From NCBI RefSeq assembly GCF_021531495.1, contig NZ_JADYTY010000013.1, forward strand, positions 1 to 56,177: 56,177 bases of DNA. Reading direction: 5' to 3'. The stretch's first letter is position 1, and every line of letters starts with the position of its first letter. This DNA is from Anaerovibrio lipolyticus (GTDB lineage: Bacteria; Bacillota; Negativicutes; Selenomonadales; Selenomonadaceae). The position numbers and the translations under genes were made by a program. This document shows positions 18,007-26,716 of the stretch, one piece after another. A model generated the notes under the pieces. It had not been told where the DNA came from and did not search any database. It saw only the letters and a list, made by a program, of their open reading frames with translations.

Positions 18007-18035
18007 TTGCATGGTAGAAGTGTTTATGATATACT
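18007..18035 (+). promoter_or_regulatory. Promoter of rpsB
   Basis: TTGCAT at 18007-18012 and TATACT at 18030-18035 with 17-base spacing leave a leader of about 105 bases before the rpsB start. The leader might be an autoregulatory site for S2, but I recognise no specific structure. Confidence 0.65.
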
Positions 18036-18147
18036 AACTCACGGTGTAATTATAAAAACGCACGCTGGCTGATATTTGTACTGTGCCCATTGGGTTTAAC
18101 AAAGGATGAGGCTGGCGGAGGAAAAGAAAAACAGGAGGTGCACCACT

Positions 18148-18864
18148 ATGGCAGTTGTTTCTATGAAACAGTTATTAGAGGCTGGTGTTCATTTCGGACA
18201 TCAGACTAGAAGATGGAACCCTAAGATGGCTAAGTACATCTTCACCGAGCGTAATGGTATCTACATTATCGATCTTCAGAAGACCGTAAAGAAGGCTGAG
18301 GAGGCTTATAGCTTTGTACGCAGCGTAGCAGAGGAAGGCAAGTCCGTACTCTTCGTTGGTACTAAGAAGCAGGCTCAGGAGGCTATTAAGGACGAGGCTC
18401 TGAAGGCTGATATGTATTTTGTAAACGAGCGTTGGCTGGGCGGTATGCTCACTAACTTCCAGACCATTCAGAAGCGTGTAAACCGTCTGAAGGAGCTGGA
18501 GGCTATGGAAGCTGAGGGCGTTTTCGAGGTTCTGACCAAGAAGGAAGTTCAGGGCTTGAAGCATGAGATGGAGAAGCTGGAGAAGTATCTCGGCGGTATC
18601 AAGGACATGGATAAGCTTCCAGGTGCTTTGTTCATCGTAGATCCTCGCAAGGAGCGCATTGCTGTTGCAGAGGCTCACAAGCTGAACATTCCTATCGTTG
18701 CTATTATTGATACCAACTGCGATCCAGATGAGATTGATTACCCAATCCCTGGTAACGACGATGCTATCCGCGCTGTTCGTCTGCTGACCGGCAAGATTGC
18801 TGATGCAATCATTGAGGGCCGTCAGGGTGAGGCTGCTGAGGCTGTTGCTGAGGACGCTGAGTAA
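18148..18864 (+). CDS. rpsB: 30S ribosomal protein S2
   Basis: This is a structural protein of the small ribosomal subunit. ATG 18148, just after AGGAGGTG, gives 238 residues beginning [19 protein letters not shown], the invariant S2 start; the in-frame ATG at 18106 is too far upstream. Conserved blocks include [33 protein letters not shown] and the C-terminal [20 protein letters not shown]. Codon choice is biased to highly expressed codons, unlike the neighbours. A terminator-like hairpin separates it from tsf, its usual partner. Confidence 0.98.
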   Translation: MAVVSMKQLLEAGVHFGHQTRRWNPKMAKYIFTERNGIYIIDLQKTVKKAEEAYSFVRSVAEEGKSVLFVGTKKQAQEAIKDEALKADMYFVNERWLGGMLTNFQTIQKRVNRLKELEAMEAEGVFEVLTKKEVQGLKHEMEKLEKYLGGIKDMDKLPGALFIVDPRKERIAVAEAHKLNIPIVAIIDTNCDPDEIDYPIPGNDDAIRAVRLLTGKIADAIIEGRQGEAAEAVAEDAE

Positions 18865-18889
18865 TATACCTGGCTAAATAAGAATTGAT

Positions 18890-18927
18890 GGGGTAAAGGG
18901 ACATTATTTATCCCTTTGCCCCTTTTT
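18890..18927 (+). terminator. Terminator/attenuator between rpsB and tsf
   Basis: A 12-bp stem (18890-18901 with 18911-18922, one G-U pair) is followed by TTTTT. With no clear promoter before tsf, it probably acts as a partial terminator setting the S2 to EF-Ts ratio (inference). Confidence 0.8.
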
Positions 18928-18957
18928 ACATTAGAGATTTTGAGGAGGATATACATA

Positions 18958-19824
18958 ATGGCACAGATTACTGCTGCATTGGTTAAGGAGCTGCGCGAGA
19001 TTACTGGCGCAGGCATGATGGACTGCAAGAAGGCTCTGGTTGAGTGCGAGGGCGACAAGGACAAGGCTATTGATTATCTCCGTGAGAAGGGTATTGCCAA
19101 GGCTGCTAAGAAGGCTGGCCGCATTGCTTCCGAGGGTGTTGTAGCTGCTGCTTCCGATGGCAAGACTGCTTGCATCGTTGAGATTAACTCCGAGACTGAC
19201 TTCGTTGCCAAGAACGAGAACTTCCTGGCACTGGTAAAGAAGATTGCTGAGCACATTGTTGCTTGCAAGCCTGCTGATATGGATGCTCTGAATGCTTCCC
19301 AGATGGATGGCAAGACTGTTGCTGAGGTTATGACTGAGGCTGTTGCTTCCATCGGTGAGAAGCTGTCCCTCCGTCGTTTTGAGGTTTATACCACTGAGGA
19401 TGGCCAGCTGGCTACCTACATCCACATGGGCGGCAAGATCGGCGTTATCGTAGAGCTGTCCGGTGGCGATAAGACTTTGGGCAAGGATGTTGCAATGCAG
19501 ATTGCAGCTGCTAAGCCTCAGTGCATTGGCCGTGAGGATGTAGATCAGGAAGCTTTGGCTCATGAGCGTGAAGTTCTCCGCAAGCAGGCTCTGGAAGAGG
19601 GCAAGCCTGAGAAGATCGTTGAGAAGATGGTTGATGGCCGTATCAACAAGTACTACAAGGAAGTTTGCCTGGTTGAGCAGGAGTTTGTTAAGGATTCCGA
19701 CAAGACCATTAAGGACATTCTGGCTGGCGTAGAGGTTCGTCGTTTTGCACGCTTCGAGATGGGCGAGGGCCTGGAGAAGAAGAATGAGGACTTTGCAGCA
19801 GAAGTTGCAGCTCAGATGAAATAA
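18958..19824 (+). CDS. tsf: Translation elongation factor Ts
   Basis: EF-Ts is the nucleotide exchange factor that recycles EF-Tu-GDP. It has an N-terminal UBA-like domain ([24 protein letters not shown]), the core motif [14 protein letters not shown] that pushes into EF-Tu, and coiled-coil and C-terminal dimer regions, 288 residues in all. GAGGAGG precedes ATG 18958. It shows the same strong codon bias as rpsB. The terminator following it ends the unit. Confidence 0.98.
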   Translation: MAQITAALVKELREITGAGMMDCKKALVECEGDKDKAIDYLREKGIAKAAKKAGRIASEGVVAAASDGKTACIVEINSETDFVAKNENFLALVKKIAEHIVACKPADMDALNASQMDGKTVAEVMTEAVASIGEKLSLRRFEVYTTEDGQLATYIHMGGKIGVIVELSGGDKTLGKDVAMQIAAAKPQCIGREDVDQEALAHEREVLRKQALEEGKPEKIVEKMVDGRINKYYKEVCLVEQEFVKDSDKTIKDILAGVEVRRFARFEMGEGLEKKNEDFAAEVAAQMK

Positions 19825-19841
19825 AAACTGAAAAGTTTTCT

Positions 19842-19876
19842 AAAAGCAGAGGACACGCTGTTGTTCTCTGCTTTTT
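19842..19876 (+). terminator. Terminator after tsf
   Basis: The stem AAAAGCAGAG (19842-19851)/CTCTGCTTTT (19866-19875) runs into a T tract. Confidence 0.85.
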
Positions 19877-19929
19877 AAAAGCGTATAATAAGGTAGGATA
19901 GTTATTTCTCATTTTTAGGAGGGATTTGA

Positions 19930-20652
19930 GTGGGAGCAGCTAAATACAAGCGCATTATCCTGAAGTTAAGCGGTGAGTCTCTGGCAGGTGACCAGGGGTT
20001 TGGCATTAATCCAACAGTAGTTGAAGCTATTGCCAAGCAGATTAAGAAGGTTCATGAAGAGGGTGTGGATGTGGCTATCGTTGTAGGCGGTGGCAATATC
20101 TGGCGTGGACTTTCCGGCAGTGCCAAGGGTATGGATAGAGCTCAGGCTGATTACATGGGTATGCTTGCTACCTGTATGAATGCTTTGGCTATGCAGGATG
20201 GCCTCCAGCAGGTGGGAGTTCCATCCCGTGTACAGACTGCTATTGAAATGCGTCAGGTGGCTGAGCCTTATATTCGGGGCAAGGCAATCCGCCATATGGA
20301 AAAGGGCAGAGTAGTTATTTTTGGAGCTGGTACTGGTAATCCTTATTTCTCCACTGATACTACAGCAGCTCTCCGGGCAGCAGAGATTAAGGCTGATGTA
20401 ATCCTTATGGGTAAAAAGGGTACTGATGGCATCTATGATTCTGATCCAAATAAGAATCCAAATGCCAAGAAGTTTGACCAGCTGAGCTATTCTGAGATTT
20501 TGGCCCGTCGTTTGGCCATTATGGATACTACTGCTACCAGCCTTTGCATGGATAACGATATTCCTTTGGTAGTATTCAACATTGAGGATTATGAAAATAT
20601 TTACCGGGCAGCTATCGGTGAGGTTATCGGTACTACCGTAGGAGGTAATTGA
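19930..20652 (+). CDS. pyrH: UMP kinase
   Basis: It phosphorylates UMP to UDP for pyrimidine nucleotide synthesis; bacterial PyrH belongs to the amino-acid kinase family and is allosteric. The 240 residues include [25 protein letters not shown] and the C-terminal [15 protein letters not shown]. The start is GTG (AGGAGGG 19918-19924). It overlaps or abuts frr, the usual partner. Confidence 0.97.
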   Translation: MGAAKYKRIILKLSGESLAGDQGFGINPTVVEAIAKQIKKVHEEGVDVAIVVGGGNIWRGLSGSAKGMDRAQADYMGMLATCMNALAMQDGLQQVGVPSRVQTAIEMRQVAEPYIRGKAIRHMEKGRVVIFGAGTGNPYFSTDTTAALRAAEIKADVILMGKKGTDGIYDSDPNKNPNAKKFDQLSYSEILARRLAIMDTTATSLCMDNDIPLVVFNIEDYENIYRAAIGEVIGTTVGGN

Positions 20653-20654
20653 TT

Positions 20655-21212
20655 TTGGTAAAAGAGATTATTGCAAATAATGAGGAACGTCTAGAGAAGT
20701 CCATTGCTGCTCTGAGAAGAGAATTCGGTTCTCTGCGGGCAGGTCGTGCTACCCCATCCCTGTTGGATAAGGTTATGGTAGATTATTATGGTACACCAAC
20801 TCCTGTAAATCAGGTGGCAAAGGTTTCTGTACCTGAGCCTCGCATGATTGTGATTCAGCCTTGGGAAAAGAATTTGATTCATGATATCGAATTGGCAATT
20901 ATGAAGTCTGATTTGGGATTGTCCCCAAATTCTGATGGTACTGCTATTCGTCTGTCTATTCCACAGCTGACTCAGGAGCGCCGTCAGGAGCTGGTAAAGA
21001 CTGTAGGCAAGAAGGCTGAGGAGGCTAAGGTTGCTATTCGCAACATTCGTCGTGATGGCAATGAGTCTGTGAAGAAGCTGGAGAAGGCCAAGGAGATTAC
21101 TGAGGATGAGTGCAAGAAGGCTCAGGAAGATATCCAGAAGATTGTTGATAAATACATCAAGACTGTGGATACTCTGAAAGAGGCTAAGGATAAGGAGATT
21201 ATGGAGGTTTGA
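20655..21212 (+). CDS. frr: Ribosome recycling factor
   Basis: With EF-G, this factor splits the ribosome after termination. TTG 20655, 9 bases after GGAGG (20641-20645), gives 185 residues, exactly the usual length; a TTG at 20649 would be too close to the site. Conserved blocks are LRAGRATPSLLDKVMVDYYG, PEPRMIVIQPW and RRDGNESVKKLEK. The end overlaps the start of the next small gene by one base, showing tight coupling. Confidence 0.97.
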   Translation: MVKEIIANNEERLEKSIAALRREFGSLRAGRATPSLLDKVMVDYYGTPTPVNQVAKVSVPEPRMIVIQPWEKNLIHDIELAIMKSDLGLSPNSDGTAIRLSIPQLTQERRQELVKTVGKKAEEAKVAIRNIRRDGNESVKKLEKAKEITEDECKKAQEDIQKIVDKYIKTVDTLKEAKDKEIMEV

Positions 21213-21439
21213 TGCCTGATATAATCGGAATGCCTTGGGAATTGGCCAAGGACTTGCTAAATCAGGCCAATATAAGGTATAATTCAGTTATCACTTATCC
21301 CACAAAGAGTTTTTTCCCTTTGAAGGATAATGGATATTACGTCATTAAGCAGAAGTATCTGGATGACGGAGAGTTAGTTGTAACATTAGCAGCTCGTCTG
21401 CTGAAGGAGGTGTTCAGTAATGGCTTACAAGATTGGTGA
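21212..21439 (+). CDS. PASTA-like small protein, function unknown
   Basis: Seventy-five residues from ATG 21212 with GGAGG just upstream. The text MPDIIGMPWELAKDLLNQANI matches the start of a PASTA repeat (typically vPdliGms..eAe.lL..agl), and the whole protein is about one such repeat plus a short tail. PASTA repeats usually occur in cell-wall sensor kinases and penicillin-binding proteins; here there is no membrane segment or signal peptide, so it is cytoplasmic and free-standing. It overlaps the ferredoxin gene by 20 bases, which suggests translational coupling. Confidence 0.65.
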   Translation: MPDIIGMPWELAKDLLNQANIRYNSVITYPTKSFFPLKDNGYYVIKQKYLDDGELVVTLAARLLKEVFSNGLQDW

Positions 21440-21590
21440 TGAGTGTATCTCCTGCGGTTCTTGCGCAGGTACTTGCCCTGTTGAGGCTATCAGCGAGGGT
21501 GAGTCTCATTATGAGATTAACGAGGAGGCTTGCGTAGAGTGCGGTGCATGCGCAGCAGGCTGCCCTGTAGGTGCTATTGTAGCTCCTTGA
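21420..21590 (+). CDS. 2[4Fe-4S] ferredoxin
   Basis: This is a 56-residue clostridial-type ferredoxin, an electron carrier of anaerobic metabolism. Two CxxCxxCxxxC motifs are visible: CISCGSCAGTCP (residues 9-20) and CVECGACAAGCP (38-49). The N-terminus MAYKIGDEC is standard. AAGGAGGTG lies within the preceding gene. Codons are of the highly expressed type. Its neighbours make isoprenoid precursors; IspG downstream is an iron-sulfur enzyme that needs reduced ferredoxin or flavodoxin, so a supply role is possible but unproven. Confidence 0.95.
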   Translation: MAYKIGDECISCGSCAGTCPVEAISEGESHYEINEEACVECGACAAGCPVGAIVAP

Positions 21591-21631
21591 TGAATTTTTG
21601 ACCTGGAGTTGTACCAGGACGAAAAGCAAAT

Positions 21632-21662
21632 GCCCCTCTGAAGTTCCTTTGGAGGGGCTTAT
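21632..21662 (+). terminator. Hairpin after the ferredoxin gene
   Basis: GCCCCTC (21632-21638) pairs with GAGGGGC (21652-21658), followed by TTATTTT. It is a probable terminator or partial terminator before uppS. Confidence 0.65.
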
Positions 21663-21687
21663 TTTCTTGATACAGGAGGTTATCATC

Positions 21688-22473
21688 GTGTGGAAAAAAA
21701 TATTTTCCGGCATGCAGAAAAATGATGATGCTTCGGACAAATCATATCTGGATGAATTGGTACAGGATCAGCTGCCACAGCATGTGGCTATTATTATGGA
21801 TGGCAATGGCAGATGGGCTACTGGCCAGGGGCTGATACGTACTGCCGGTCATAAGGCCGGTGTTAAAACACTAAAAAGAATTGTTAAAACCTGTACTGCT
21901 TTGGGAATGAATGCCTTGACAGTATATGCTTTTTCTACTGAAAACTGGAAACGTCCCCATGCAGAGGTGGACTTTCTGATGAATCTATTCTCGGAGTATC
22001 TGGCTAAGGAAATTGACGAGATGGATCAGGATAATGTGAAAATTGATTTTATCGGCCGTACCTGGGAGCTTTCCAAGGGATTGCAGAAGCAGATTGCAGA
22101 TGCCAGACATAGAACCAGGGATAATACGGGGGTAAAATTTACGGTTGCCGTAAATTATGGTGGGCAGGATGAACTGCTTAGAATGGTGCAGGAACTGGCC
22201 GCCCAGAGTCAGCGGGGCATGATTAAGCCAGAGGAGATTACAGCAGAGATGATAGAGGCTCAGCTGGATACCTATGGTTTGCCTCCGGTGGATTTGGTTA
22301 TTCGCACCAGCGGGGATATGCGTCTTAGCAATTTCCTGCTGTGGCAGACAGCGTATGCAGAATTTTGGTTTACGGATATAAATTGGCCTGATTTTACGCC
22401 AGAGGATTTTGGCAGGGCCTTGTATGAATATTGTCGTAGGGACAGACGTTTCGGGGGCTTGTCCAAAAAGTAA
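21688..22473 (+). CDS. uppS: Isoprenyl transferase (undecaprenyl diphosphate synthase)
   Basis: It condenses isopentenyl diphosphate units in cis onto farnesyl diphosphate to make the C55 carrier for peptidoglycan and O-antigen. GTG 21688, 8 bases after AGGAGG, gives 261 residues. Motifs: HVAIIMDGNGRWA with catalytic Asp, the GHKAGVKTLKRIV block, ALTVYAFSTENWKRP, and RTSGDMRLSNFLLWQTAYAE. GDM replaces the more usual GE(Q/L) in the last block, a modest change. It is first in an uppS-cdsA-dxr-rseP-ispG-proS run. Confidence 0.95.
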   Translation: MWKKIFSGMQKNDDASDKSYLDELVQDQLPQHVAIIMDGNGRWATGQGLIRTAGHKAGVKTLKRIVKTCTALGMNALTVYAFSTENWKRPHAEVDFLMNLFSEYLAKEIDEMDQDNVKIDFIGRTWELSKGLQKQIADARHRTRDNTGVKFTVAVNYGGQDELLRMVQELAAQSQRGMIKPEEITAEMIEAQLDTYGLPPVDLVIRTSGDMRLSNFLLWQTAYAEFWFTDINWPDFTPEDFGRALYEYCRRDRRFGGLSKK

Positions 22474-22526
22474 GATAGCTGCTGGCTGTGGAAAGAAGGC
22501 AGTCAGAGCTGGAAGGGATGTACTTC

Positions 22527-23363
22527 ATGTTAACAAGAATAATCACCGGTATAATCGGTATTGGGGCAGCCGCCTATGTAATTCAGACTGGTGGCTTGGT
22601 TTTTGCTGTTTGTTGTATGGTTCTGGCTGTGGGAGCCTGGGTGGAATATTGCAATGCCTTTGACCGGAAGGGCTATCGTCCAGCCTTGTTGGTGGGAGGC
22701 CTTTTGATTGCAGGTATGTGCTATACTGCCTGGTATGGTCTTGATACCAATATGCTGGTGCTGATACTGACAGGAGGCACCCTGCTGTTGTTTTTGATGA
22801 CAGTGCTGCTTCATGGCTCCTTTAGTGTGCCTTCCGCGGCGGTATCTGTAGCGGGAGTGTCCTATTTGGGACTGTCCTTTGCTCACTTGATAGGACTGCG
22901 GGTTATGGATCATGGCTTTTCGGCAGTGACTACTTCTTTGGGAGTGTTGGAGCCAGGCTGTGCTTTGATTTGGACTGCTCTTATTGGTACTTGGGCTAGT
23001 GATACATTTGCTTATTTTGCTGGTTCATTTTTGGGCAGTCACAAGCTTTGTCCAGCTATCAGCCCAGGCAAAACCATTGAGGGACTGATTGGCGGTTTGA
23101 TAGGCACTACTGCTTCAGTGGCAGGTCTGGGTATCCTCTTTAATTTCGATGTGGAGACTATGGCTATTCTGGGCCTGTGCATTTGTATAGTGGCTACCTT
23201 GGGGGATTTGGTAGAATCTGTAGCTAAGCGTTATACAGGCATTAAGGATTCCAGTCATTTGATTCCTGGTCATGGCGGTATCTGGGATAGATTTGATAGT
23301 GTAATTTATACTGTACCTTTTGTTTACTATTTTGTACAGTTTGTGGATATAGCAGCCAAATAG
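22527..23363 (+). CDS. cdsA: Phosphatidate cytidylyltransferase
   Basis: It makes CDP-diacylglycerol from phosphatidate and CTP for phospholipid synthesis. It is a multi-pass membrane protein of about 278 residues with some seven or eight hydrophobic segments. The signature GDLVESVAKRYTGIKDSS...IPGHGGIWDRFDS near the C-terminus holds the metal-binding aspartates. ATG 22527 (9 bases after GGAAGGG) is preferred over ATG 22518, which is too near the site. Confidence 0.95.
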   Translation: MLTRIITGIIGIGAAAYVIQTGGLVFAVCCMVLAVGAWVEYCNAFDRKGYRPALLVGGLLIAGMCYTAWYGLDTNMLVLILTGGTLLLFLMTVLLHGSFSVPSAAVSVAGVSYLGLSFAHLIGLRVMDHGFSAVTTSLGVLEPGCALIWTALIGTWASDTFAYFAGSFLGSHKLCPAISPGKTIEGLIGGLIGTTASVAGLGILFNFDVETMAILGLCICIVATLGDLVESVAKRYTGIKDSSHLIPGHGGIWDRFDSVIYTVPFVYYFVQFVDIAAK

Positions 23364-23375
23364 AGGTAATGTAAA

Positions 23376-24527
23376 ATGAAAAATCTTGTAATATTAGGCT
23401 CTACTGGTTCCATTGGTACTCAGACCTTGGATGTGGTAAGGGAGCATCCGGATTTGTTTCATGTGTCTGTGCTGGTAGCCAATCGCAGTGATGAGCTGCT
23501 GGAGAAGCAGATAGAGGAATTTCAGCCACAGCTGGCGGTGCTTTCTGATGAGGAAGCTTACAGCAGATTGCGGCAGAGATATAGCGGTAAAACAGAGTTG
23601 GTAGGAGGCCGTCAGGCTGTAATAGAGGCGGCAGCTTATCCAGAGGCTCAGGTGGTAGTAACCTCCTTGATGGGATTTGCTGGTTTGGAGCCTACCTTGG
23701 CAGCTTTGGAGGCTGGCAAGGATATTGCTTTGGCTAACAAGGAAACCTTGGTGGTGGCTGGCGAGCTGGTTATGTCTAAGGCTAAGGAGCTGGGCCGGGC
23801 TATTTTGCCAGTAGACAGTGAGCATTGTGCTTTGTTCCAGTGTTTGCAGGGACAGGATAGAAAGGCTGTAGAAAAGCTGATTCTTACTGCTTCTGGTGGG
23901 CCTTTCCGGGGACGCAAGGCAGAGGAACTGACCAATGTGTCCAAGAAGGATGTATTGGCTCATCCAACCTGGAATATGGGACAGAAGATTACGGTAGATT
24001 CCGCTTCCTTGGTAAATAAGGGGCTGGAGGTTATTGAAGCCAGATGGCTCTATGATGTAAGCTATGATCAGATTCAGGTAGTGGTTCATCCTCAGAGTAT
24101 TGTACATTCCATGGTACAGTATCAGGATGGCACGGTTATGGCTCAGCTGGGCTGTACCGATATGAGATTGCCTATTCAATATGCTTTGACTTATCCTGAT
24201 AGAGTAGCCTCTCATTTTCCTCGGGTTGATTTTTATGAGCTGGGGAAGCTAACCTTTGAGAAGCCGGATATGGAAACCTTCCGTGGCTTGAAGCTGGCCT
24301 TTGAGGCAGGCCGTACCGGAGGAACTATGCCATGTATTATGAATGGTGCCAACGAGGTGGCAGTAGAGGCCTTTTTGAAGGGACAGGCAGGCTTCCTGGA
24401 TATATATCGTTTGATTGAAAAAGCTATGGAGGCTGGCCAGGTAGAGTATAAGCCGGATTTGGAACGGCTGCTGGCTGCTGACAAATGGGCCAGAGATTAT
24501 ACTAGAAAACAGTTGGCTCAAATCTAA
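23376..24527 (+). CDS. dxr: 1-deoxy-D-xylulose 5-phosphate reductoisomerase
   Basis: It is the second enzyme of the MEP isoprenoid pathway, giving 2-C-methylerythritol 4-phosphate with NADPH. The 383 residues begin with the nucleotide-binding GSTGSIGTQTLDVV, followed by ALANKETLVVAGE, the metal-site LPVDSEHCALFQCL, SGGPFRG, and HPTWNMGQKITVDSASLVNKG. It lies 12 bases after cdsA and 11 before rseP, clearly one operon. Confidence 0.97.
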   Translation: MKNLVILGSTGSIGTQTLDVVREHPDLFHVSVLVANRSDELLEKQIEEFQPQLAVLSDEEAYSRLRQRYSGKTELVGGRQAVIEAAAYPEAQVVVTSLMGFAGLEPTLAALEAGKDIALANKETLVVAGELVMSKAKELGRAILPVDSEHCALFQCLQGQDRKAVEKLILTASGGPFRGRKAEELTNVSKKDVLAHPTWNMGQKITVDSASLVNKGLEVIEARWLYDVSYDQIQVVVHPQSIVHSMVQYQDGTVMAQLGCTDMRLPIQYALTYPDRVASHFPRVDFYELGKLTFEKPDMETFRGLKLAFEAGRTGGTMPCIMNGANEVAVEAFLKGQAGFLDIYRLIEKAMEAGQVEYKPDLERLLAADKWARDYTRKQLAQI

Positions 24528-24538
24528 GAGGTGATTCC

Positions 24539-25627
24539 ATGATAATTAAGATAATAGGAGCGATGTTTGTATTCGGCCTTTTGGTATCTGTGCATGAGCT
24601 GGGGCATTTTATGGTGGCTAAGCTTACGGGGATGCGGGTAGATGAATTTGCCATAGGCTTTGGGCCAAAGGTTTGGAGCAAAAAACATGGTGAAACGCTG
24701 TACACTCTGCGAGCAGTTCCATTGGGAGGCTTTAATCGCATCGCTGGTATGGATTATGAGATAATCGAGAATATGGACAGAGAGGGTGGCCGGAGCAAGG
24801 AGAAGGTGTTCGTGGTACCTGATGAGGAGGATGCCGGGGAGAGAGCATATTTCCGTCGGCCTATCTGGGCTCGTATGGCGGTGATTCTGGCAGGCTCTAT
24901 TATGAATTTTATTCTGCCACTGTTCATTTTCTTTGGCCTTTTCCTAACTCAAGGAGTGGCTACTCCTTCTCCAGAGCCAGTAATTGGTGCTGTTATCGAG
25001 GACAGGCCAGCAGCTATGGCAGGTTTGCGGGCAGGAGATAGGATAATGACTCTGGACGGACAGCCGGTTAATCAGTGGAGTGAGATTTCTCAGCAGCTGC
25101 AGGGAAAGGCAGAGCATCCTTTTAAGGTAACCTACCAGCGGGATGGTAAGGAATTGTCTACCACTCTGATACCAGAGGAGGATGCCGCTACCAATAGAGC
25201 TGTTATTGGTATTACTAGCAGTGCTATGTATTATCAGCCTGGGGTTATAGAGGCGGCTAAGCTGGCTGTTACCAAAGAGATATATCTGATAGGAGCAATG
25301 GTTGGCGGTCTGGTTCAATTGGTTCAGGGTACAGTTAGTACAGCAGAGCTGTCTGGTCCTGTTGGTGTAGCACAGATGGCCGGTCAGGTGGCTGAGCAGG
25401 GTATTTGGCCATTGCTGGGCTTTGCTGCCTTTTTGAGCCTGAATTTGGGCATAGTTAATCTTTTGCCTATTCCTGCTTTGGATGGTGGACATTTTATTAT
25501 GCTGGTGCTGGAGGCCCTGCGAGGCAAGCCTATGAAGCCGGTAGTTATGTACTATATTCAGGTAACAGGCGTTGTAATTCTTGTTAGCTTGATGCTATTT
25601 ACCACATTTAATGATCTGACCAAATAG
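24539..25627 (+). CDS. rseP: Site-2 intramembrane metalloprotease (RseP/RasP)
   Basis: It cleaves transmembrane segments of anti-sigma factors and leftover signal peptides. The zinc site HELGH (residues 19-23) is in the first transmembrane helix, a PDZ domain spans about 130-205 (IEDRPAAMAGLRAGDRIMTLDG), and the second metal/active-site motif NLLPIPALDGGHF is near residue 305. There are four transmembrane helices and 362 residues, with one PDZ domain as in Firmicutes rather than two. Target anti-sigma factor genes are not in the window. Confidence 0.95.
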   Translation: MIIKIIGAMFVFGLLVSVHELGHFMVAKLTGMRVDEFAIGFGPKVWSKKHGETLYTLRAVPLGGFNRIAGMDYEIIENMDREGGRSKEKVFVVPDEEDAGERAYFRRPIWARMAVILAGSIMNFILPLFIFFGLFLTQGVATPSPEPVIGAVIEDRPAAMAGLRAGDRIMTLDGQPVNQWSEISQQLQGKAEHPFKVTYQRDGKELSTTLIPEEDAATNRAVIGITSSAMYYQPGVIEAAKLAVTKEIYLIGAMVGGLVQLVQGTVSTAELSGPVGVAQMAGQVAEQGIWPLLGFAAFLSLNLGIVNLLPIPALDGGHFIMLVLEALRGKPMKPVVMYYIQVTGVVILVSLMLFTTFNDLTK

Positions 25628-25643
25628 GAAGTGACAGATAAAA

Positions 25644-26714
25644 ATGATAGATCGGAAAAAGACCAGAAGAATATATATTGGCAATGTGGCCATTGGTGAT
25701 GGAGCACCGATTTCTGTTCAGTCCATGACCAATACCAAAACTACCGATACAGAGGCTACTGTAGCCCAGATTAATGCGTTGCAGGCTGCTGGCTGTGATA
25801 TTGTCCGCCTGGCTGTGCCAGATATGGAGGCAGCTCAAAATCTTGGCAATATTATAGCCAAAGTAAAGGTGCCATTGGTGGCAGATATTCATTTTGATTA
25901 TCGTTTGGCCTTGGAGGCTATTAATCAGGGAATTTCCGCCCTGAGATTGAATCCAGGTAATATTGGCAGTGAGGAACGGGTAAGGGCTGTGGTTAAGGAG
26001 GCCAAGGCTCATCATATTCCTATTCGCATCGGTGTCAATGCTGGTTCTCTGGATAAGACTCTCCTAGAGAAATACGGCGGTGTTACGGCAGAAGCTTTGG
26101 TAGAATCTGCCCTGCAGCATGTTAGAATTTTGGAACAGCAGGGGTTTTATGATATGAAAATATCCTTGAAAGCTCATGATGTACCTTTGACCTTGGAGGC
26201 ATATCAGCTTATGTCTGAAAAGGTGGATTATCCTTTGCACTTGGGCATTACTGAAGCAGGCACAGCCCGTACAGGCATGATAAAATCTGCTGTAGGCATT
26301 GGAGCCTTGCTGGCCCAGGGCATTGGTGATACCTTCCGTATCTCCCTGACAGGAGATCCTGTGGTGGAGGTAAAGGTAGCCAACGAAATCCTGAAATCCT
26401 TGGGGATGAGGGAATATGGCCCTACTTTGATTTCCTGTCCCACCTGTGGACGTACCTGTATAGATTTAGCCGGTATTGCTGAGCAGGTTGAGGAAAGATT
26501 ATCTGATATAAAAGAACCTATTTCTGTAGCCGTTATGGGCTGTGTGGTTAATGGCCCAGGAGAGGCTAGGGGGGCTGATGTAGGCATTGCCGGTGGCAAT
26601 GGTGTTGGTCTGGTATTCCGCAAGGGAGAAATCATCCGCAAGGTGGATGAAAAAGATCTTGTGGATGAGCTTTTCAAGGAAATAGATGCTATTCTGGTTG
26701 AGGAGGAAAAATAA
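25644..26714 (+). CDS. ispG: 4-hydroxy-3-methylbut-2-enyl diphosphate synthase (flavodoxin/ferredoxin)
   Basis: It is an iron-sulfur enzyme of the MEP pathway, reducing MEcPP to HMBPP. The 356 residues contain the N-terminal barrel (SVQSMTNTKTTDTEATVAQI, ADIHFDYRLAL, LRLNPGNIG) and the C-terminal domain with the cluster ligands in SCPTCGRTC and GCVVNGPGEA. It accepts electrons from a ferredoxin or flavodoxin; a ferredoxin gene lies about 4 kb upstream in the same region. Confidence 0.97.
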   Translation: MIDRKKTRRIYIGNVAIGDGAPISVQSMTNTKTTDTEATVAQINALQAAGCDIVRLAVPDMEAAQNLGNIIAKVKVPLVADIHFDYRLALEAINQGISALRLNPGNIGSEERVRAVVKEAKAHHIPIRIGVNAGSLDKTLLEKYGGVTAEALVESALQHVRILEQQGFYDMKISLKAHDVPLTLEAYQLMSEKVDYPLHLGITEAGTARTGMIKSAVGIGALLAQGIGDTFRISLTGDPVVEVKVANEILKSLGMREYGPTLISCPTCGRTCIDLAGIAEQVEERLSDIKEPISVAVMGCVVNGPGEARGADVGIAGGNGVGLVFRKGEIIRKVDEKDLVDELFKEIDAILVEEEK

Positions 26715-26716
26715 AA

